A stretch of 64,000 nucleotides of DNA, taken from assembly GCA_046155285.1 (NCBI GenBank), contig JBJXEA010000026.1, forward strand, positions 264,063 through 328,062. Reading direction: 5' to 3'. Of the stretch, positions 59,451 to 64,000 are shown in pieces. The notes under the pieces were generated by a model that was not told where the DNA came from, searched no databases, and was given only the letters and a program-made list of their open reading frames with translations. Both the position numbers and the translations under genes were made by a program. This stretch comes from CAILHX01 sp046155285 (GTDB lineage: Bacteria; Pseudomonadota; Gammaproteobacteria; Burkholderiales; Methylophilaceae). Position 1 is the first letter of the stretch. The number at the start of each line of letters is the position of its first letter.

Positions 59451-62400
59451 ATGACCACGATCTCCTATGATGATGCGGAGCGCTTGGCGTTAAGCGGCGA
59501 CTATGCGGGAGCAGAGAGAATATGCGAGGCCTTGTTGCCGCATTTTCCGGATCATTTCTCCACACTTTATTTACTCAGCTCTATCAAGTTCATGACTGGG
59601 CGATTTGAGGAGAGCAGGGGATTATGTATCAAGTTGATTGATATTGATGACAGCAATGCCGATGTGTTCAATGTGCTGGGTACCATAAGTGCAGACTTCG
59701 ATAATGATCAGGATCAGGCCGCAGAATGGTTTTTATCAGCCTTGGAGCGCAATCCAAATCACGTGCGAGCTTTGACTAATCTCGGAAATGCTTATTTCAA
59801 GCTGCAAAGACTTGATGAAGCCCTTGATTGTTTTGAGCGTGCAATAAGTATTGATCCGCAAAGTGCTGAGGCGCTTAACGGAATAGGGATGATGGCCACA
59901 TTGAAGCAGGATTTTGACTTGGCTATATCCAGCTATAAAGCGGCATTAAAAGCAGCACCTACCCAAACTGACTTCTTAAGCAATCTGATAGCAACGCTTT
60001 ACACTGCCGACCGCAAGGAAGAAGCGCTAGAGCTTTCATTGCAGGTCGCATTGTTAGAGCATCCAGGCAAGGCCGCCATTGCTGCATATTCCTGCGCTAG
60101 TGCTTTTTGTCAGTGGGATGTTGAGAAAAAGCTATTTCCTCTTGTTATTGAGCAGTTGGATGCTACGCAAAAGATGGTATCCATGTTTTTTCTGGCGCAA
60201 CTACCTTTACTTAGTACCTATGGTAACGGCGTTGACAATCAAAAACTTCTGGAGCTCCATCAATTAGCTGCCGATGCAATTAGAGCTTTCAGTGTCAGGC
60301 CGCCTTTTACCGACCATGCAGAAGCTTTTACAAAAAGTGGTCGTGTACGTATTGGTTTCATTTCCTCTGACTTTAATCGGCATGTGGTGGGTAAGTTCGT
60401 GCTGGAAGTTGTTAAAAGGATAGATCGTCAACGATTTGAGTTGTTCCTTTATTCAGCGCTTGATATAGATAAAGAGGACGACATTACTGAGTTATATCGC
60501 AAAGAAGCCGAACATTTTCTAAACGTTTACGAGTTGCAGGATACCGACTTGGCCGATCAGATCCATAATGATGGCGTCCATGTTTTGATCGACCTTAATG
60601 GCTATACGGCAAATAACCGACTACCTGTATTTACCTATTGCCCTGCACCAGTGCAAATAAGCTATCTCGGCTATCCGTTTACTTCCGGCTTCAAGGAGAT
60701 GGATTATATTATTTCCGATCCTTGGTTGGATGGCCCGGAAAACGCTCGCTATTGTATTGAAAAGCCTCTTCGTCTCTCTGAATCCTTTATCACCGTTGGT
60801 GAGGTTCCCAAGCAAGACATTAACCCTATCGTTCCAAGGTTGCGGAACGGGAGGTTTACATTTGGCACCCTGAATAATTGTTACAAGCTCAACCCAAAGA
60901 CTATCGAGATTTGGAGTCGTATTCTGTTGCGAGTACCTGAGAGTCGGTTGTACCTTAACAATCCCAATTATTTCATGGAGAAGACTAGGAATAGCATTCG
61001 TAAAGAATTCGAAAAGTACGGTATATCTTCTGATCGTGTTGACATTATTTATGAAAGAAAAGCCGCCGATTCAGGCGAGACGCATTTGGATTTTTACAAT
61101 GAGATTGATATTGCATTAGATACCATGCCTCTTACCGGAGGCACAACCACCATGGAAGCCCTGTTGATGGGGGTTCCCGTAGTAACTTTGGTAGGCGAAA
61201 CGCATGCTCAACGCCTGTCTTATTCCATCATTAATAATGCGGGCATCAACTTGGACGACTGTATTGCCTTTAGTGAAGAGGATTACGTAGAGTGCGCTAT
61301 AGCATTAGCTAAAAGACCGGATCGCCTAATCGAGATTAAGCAAAAAATGCCATCGGTGTTGCGCCAAGGCGTACTTGGCGATTCTGCAAGATTTACCGCG
61401 CAATTGGAGCATGCGGTTATTGAAGCATGGGATAGCAAGTTCCCGGAAAGTCCTATTCTTAAGCTATTGGATTCGGCATCCCAAAAACCAGTAGCACTCT
61501 CAAGCGGAGGCCATATTGTATTAAGTGATACCGCAGATGATCTACATGCGTTTGTGCTGCACGAACAGGGGTTATGGTTTGAATCAGAAGCGGTGTTTCT
61601 CCCTAAAATTGCACAGCATTTCAAATGCTTTTGGGATTTTTCAGAAGACCCCGGTATGTTCGCCATACCCTTCGCTTTGGCGCAAAAGCCTTTGGCAGGT
61701 AAAACGGTGGCGATTCGCCCCCAAGGACTGGCGAAAAACCTTATAGCCAAGTCTATTGAATGTAACCGCTTGGAAAATGTGGCTGTTGTGTCAAATGTTG
61801 AAGGGCAAACCGAGTTGCCAGATATCGTAAGACTTTCATTGAAGGGCGATGACCAAAGTAATGAAGATTTGGGCTATTGGTTGGAGAAGCTCGAAAAGTG
61901 CTCTCCTTTGTTAGTTGTTTCTGTAACTTCTTTGCAGGATGATCACCAAGCTTGGTCGCAGCTCCTGTCCTATGAATATGCGGCATATAGATTACTGCCG
62001 GGATTTGATTTGCTTGTTCCTCATCAAGAAAAGGATGGCTTGGCAGCGTCAGATATTAATGTATTTTTCTGTAAAACGGATATGGCGAAGTTATTGCAAG
62101 ATAAAGGAGTTCTGGCTTTTTCTGCCGAAGAGGCCGAACAAACCCCATTGCCCGACAGCGATCATTGGTTCAAAGCAATACAAGACATGCCCTATGCCGC
62201 CAAGCATCTAGCCACATGGGCTGAACCTTCCTCTGCCGAAAAATGGGGAGATATGTACCGTTTAGTGATGAATCTGTATGTGGATGCAAAAACAACCACG
62301 CTGGGCGCACCTCAGAGATGGGCGAGAATCCAGATGGCACAGACCATACTGACTTTATTGATGCAGGAAGAGGCAACGGTAAGCCGAGTGCTAACTGGCA

Positions 62401-62729
62401 TTAGGATTATGCTGGATATGGGCAAACGCGAGCAGGCGCTTGAATGGGCTGATGCGTTAATAAATGAGTTGAAAGGACAAAGTGGAACGTTGCTGGATGA
62501 GCCATTCTTCATGCCTGCGGCAAGCCTTGAAGACTTAGAAATGACGGAAGATGAAGCATTATGGGTTTATTCGGTAGCAAGCATCACCTTTGAACGAAAT
62601 CGCCACTTTTCCAGCTGGTTTGACAGCCGAGATAGCTTGTTGAAATGGACGCAACTAGCCGATTTTCCTTCATTCCAAGTCGAATCTAATCGCATCATCC
62701 ACTTGTTGAAAAACAAAATAGGACATTAG
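59451..62729 (+). CDS. TPR / SPINDLY-OGT-type glycosyltransferase with degenerate FkbM-like C-terminus
   Basis: A 1092-residue protein in three parts. Residues about 15-230 are TPR repeats (RALTNLGNAYFKLQRLDEALDCFERAISIDPQSAEAL). Residues about 290-660 are a GT41 domain: RVRIGFISSDFNRHVVGKF, FGTLNNCYKLNPKTIEIWSRIL with Lys479 at the UDP-binding lysine position, and DTMPLTGGTTTMEALLMGVPVVTLVGETHAQRLSYSII. Residues about 690-850 look like an FkbM methyltransferase whose AdoMet motif has decayed (FWDFSEDPGMFAIPFALA; IRPQGLAKNLIAKSIECNRLENVAVV; IVRLSLKGDDQ). The final 240 residues are helical and unrecognised. Likely glycosylates a surface protein such as flagellin; substrate unknown. Confidence 0.82.
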   Translation: MTTISYDDAERLALSGDYAGAERICEALLPHFPDHFSTLYLLSSIKFMTGRFEESRGLCIKLIDIDDSNADVFNVLGTISADFDNDQDQAAEWFLSALERNPNHVRALTNLGNAYFKLQRLDEALDCFERAISIDPQSAEALNGIGMMATLKQDFDLAISSYKAALKAAPTQTDFLSNLIATLYTADRKEEALELSLQVALLEHPGKAAIAAYSCASAFCQWDVEKKLFPLVIEQLDATQKMVSMFFLAQLPLLSTYGNGVDNQKLLELHQLAADAIRAFSVRPPFTDHAEAFTKSGRVRIGFISSDFNRHVVGKFVLEVVKRIDRQRFELFLYSALDIDKEDDITELYRKEAEHFLNVYELQDTDLADQIHNDGVHVLIDLNGYTANNRLPVFTYCPAPVQISYLGYPFTSGFKEMDYIISDPWLDGPENARYCIEKPLRLSESFITVGEVPKQDINPIVPRLRNGRFTFGTLNNCYKLNPKTIEIWSRILLRVPESRLYLNNPNYFMEKTRNSIRKEFEKYGISSDRVDIIYERKAADSGETHLDFYNEIDIALDTMPLTGGTTTMEALLMGVPVVTLVGETHAQRLSYSIINNAGINLDDCIAFSEEDYVECAIALAKRPDRLIEIKQKMPSVLRQGVLGDSARFTAQLEHAVIEAWDSKFPESPILKLLDSASQKPVALSSGGHIVLSDTADDLHAFVLHEQGLWFESEAVFLPKIAQHFKCFWDFSEDPGMFAIPFALAQKPLAGKTVAIRPQGLAKNLIAKSIECNRLENVAVVSNVEGQTELPDIVRLSLKGDDQSNEDLGYWLEKLEKCSPLLVVSVTSLQDDHQAWSQLLSYEYAAYRLLPGFDLLVPHQEKDGLAASDINVFFCKTDMAKLLQDKGVLAFSAEEAEQTPLPDSDHWFKAIQDMPYAAKHLATWAEPSSAEKWGDMYRLVMNLYVDAKTTTLGAPQRWARIQMAQTILTLLMQEEATVSRVLTGIRIMLDMGKREQALEWADALINELKGQSGTLLDEPFFMPAASLEDLEMTEDEALWVYSVASITFERNRHFSSWFDSRDSLLKWTQLADFPSFQVESNRIIHLLKNKIGH

Positions 62730-62765
62730 AACTCATTTAATTGAGCGTCTGCTTGATTTGCGTTT

Positions 62766-64000
62766 ATGGATACTTCGATTCTACTTAATCAAGCCAAAGA
62801 GCATCATCGAAGCGCGCGATGGAATGAGGCCAAGAGCCTTTATTTATCAATCCTGCAAGAAACACCAAGCAACGCTGAAATACACCACAATCTTGGTTTG
62901 CTAGAAGTTGAGCAAGGTGATCTGACAGCAGCAATGCCACATTTTCTTGCAGCACTTGAGAGTCAATCAGAAGAGCAGCGGTATTGGCTAAGCTACATAC
63001 AGGCCTTGATGTTGGCAGGTGATCAAACGCAGGCATCGGAAGTGCTTGAGCTTGGACGCCAGCACGGGCTGTCAGGTAGTTCGGTAGATGCTCTCGCTGC
63101 TAAGCTTCTGAGTCCTGTTTCTTCATCCATTTCAGAGCAGGAGTTGATAGAACAGGTCCTTACTGATTTTAATCAGAGCAATTTTTCTGTCGCTCTTGAT
63201 GGTGCAAGAGCGTTGACGACCCGTTTCCCTGCTAATTCATTTGGCTGGAAAGCGCTAGGCACGCTATGTTCGCAGTTAGGACAATATGACAAGGCGGAGC
63301 AAGCGCTACGGCAAGCCGCCAATCTGAATCCTGATGATGCCGAAGTACACAGTAATCTTGGGGCAACATTCAAGAGTCTTGGCAAATTTGAACTGGCTGT
63401 TGCGAGCCATCAGCGCGCTCTGGAAATCCAACCGAACTTTGCCGTAGCCCACAATAACTTGGGAATTGTCTTGGGAGAGCTTGGCAAGCTGGAAGAGGCC
63501 ATTCAATGTTTTGAGCAAGCAATACATTTTGATCCAGCCTATGCGGAAGCCTTTAACAATCTCGGCAACGCTTTGCAGACCCGCGGAGAATTAGATGTTG
63601 CCGTATCTGCCTACAGCAAGGCAATCCAACATAACCCGGGTTATGCAGAAGCGCATAGCAATCTTGGAACTGCTCTGCAAGACCAGGGTTTAGAAGATGA
63701 GGCCATAACGCATTACAACAAGGCTATCGCTCTCGAACCACATGCTCCAGGAGCGCATTACAATCTGGGTAATGCTGTGAGAGAGCGTGGTGAGATATTT
63801 TCTGCAATCAATTTGTATACGCAAGCTATCCAACTAAACCCAGATTTTGCTGATGCTCACTACAATCTAGGTGACGCGCTCCGCGACTTAGGTCTACACC
63901 AAGAAGCGATCACCAGTTATCGCAGGTCTTTAGCGATTAAGCCGGACTATGAAGATGCCTTTAGCAATCTACTCTTCTGCGTCAACTACCACCCTGACTT
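62766..64000 (+). CDS. TPR-rich protein, probable second OGT-type transferase, 3' end outside window
   Basis: The frame opens at ATG 62766 (MDTSILLNQAKEHHRSARW) and stays open to the window end (about 411 residues). From about residue 150 there are at least eight regular 34-residue TPRs (e.g. AHNNLGIVLGELGKLEEAIQCFEQAIHFDPAYAEA). The last visible residues, DAFSNLLFCVNYHPD, are the junction that typically leads into the GT41 catalytic domain, so a glycosyltransferase is expected just outside. Tandem TPR-OGT genes are common near bacterial glycan loci. The transferase part itself is not visible. Confidence 0.8.
   Translation, partial: MDTSILLNQAKEHHRSARWNEAKSLYLSILQETPSNAEIHHNLGLLEVEQGDLTAAMPHFLAALESQSEEQRYWLSYIQALMLAGDQTQASEVLELGRQHGLSGSSVDALAAKLLSPVSSSISEQELIEQVLTDFNQSNFSVALDGARALTTRFPANSFGWKALGTLCSQLGQYDKAEQALRQAANLNPDDAEVHSNLGATFKSLGKFELAVASHQRALEIQPNFAVAHNNLGIVLGELGKLEEAIQCFEQAIHFDPAYAEAFNNLGNALQTRGELDVAVSAYSKAIQHNPGYAEAHSNLGTALQDQGLEDEAITHYNKAIALEPHAPGAHYNLGNAVRERGEIFSAINLYTQAIQLNPDFADAHYNLGDALRDLGLHQEAITSYRRSLAIKPDYEDAFSNLLFCVNYHPD

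Overview
The window looks like a chromosomal segment of a methylotrophic betaproteobacterium, most likely Methylophilaceae or a close relative in the Nitrosomonadales. Two things point there. The order hfq-hflX-hflK-hflC-DUF2065-hisZ-purA is typical of Betaproteobacteria. Directly behind purA lies a four-gene block for tetrahydromethanopterin/methanofuran cofactors (DmrB-type flavoprotein, dihydropteroate synthase-like protein, DUF447 protein, MfnB), which in bacteria marks C1 (formaldehyde) oxidation. The species call is inference.

Layout. 1-3.9 kb: housekeeping genes (rluD 3' end, pgeF, ZIP transporter, small membrane protein, rimO) and tRNA-Val(CAC). 4.1-13.2 kb: a BetI-like TetR repressor divergent from an eight-gene operon with a phytoene-dehydrogenase-like flavoprotein, a VOC protein, two Rieske oxygenase alpha subunits of the quaternary-amine type and a complete Pot-type ABC importer. 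13.3-15.5 kb: a SEC-C/TPR/arginine-methyltransferase fusion and a MazEF-type toxin-antitoxin pair. 15.5-18.8 kb: CheY, a methyl-accepting chemotaxis protein, a nested-palindrome repeat and gltX. 18.9-24.4 kb: a TPR/beta-barrel outer-membrane protein resembling Slam (type XI secretion) with two FecR-domain exported proteins. 24.5-34.1 kb: the hfq-to-purA block and the C1-cofactor genes. 34.1-38.6 kb: OmpA-like protein, deaminase, ubiG, gph and a RidA with an altered N-terminus. 38.7-41.1 kb: a TetR-controlled SDR/hydrolase pair. 41.2-49.2 kb: a polyamine or guanidino-compound locus. 49.3-52.4 kb: a serine protease and uvrB. 52.5-64 kb: a CDP-sugar and glycan-modification locus (rfbF, rfbG, C-methyltransferase, epimerase, acetyltransferase, reductase, TylF and CmcI relatives, two SPINDLY/OGT-type glycosyltransferases). 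It contains a MITE and a deletion pseudogene, and the last gene runs off the window.

How the parts fit (inference). Rieske N-demethylases of the quaternary-amine group release formaldehyde. A methylotroph with the H4MPT route could oxidise it, so the 4-13 kb operon may feed the pathway whose cofactors are made by the 31-34 kb block. The second PotF-type binding protein at 41-42 kb has no permease beside it and may share the importer at 10-13 kb. Palindromic GC-rich repeats are scattered through the window and in two cases (pgeF, hflX) are translated inside genes.
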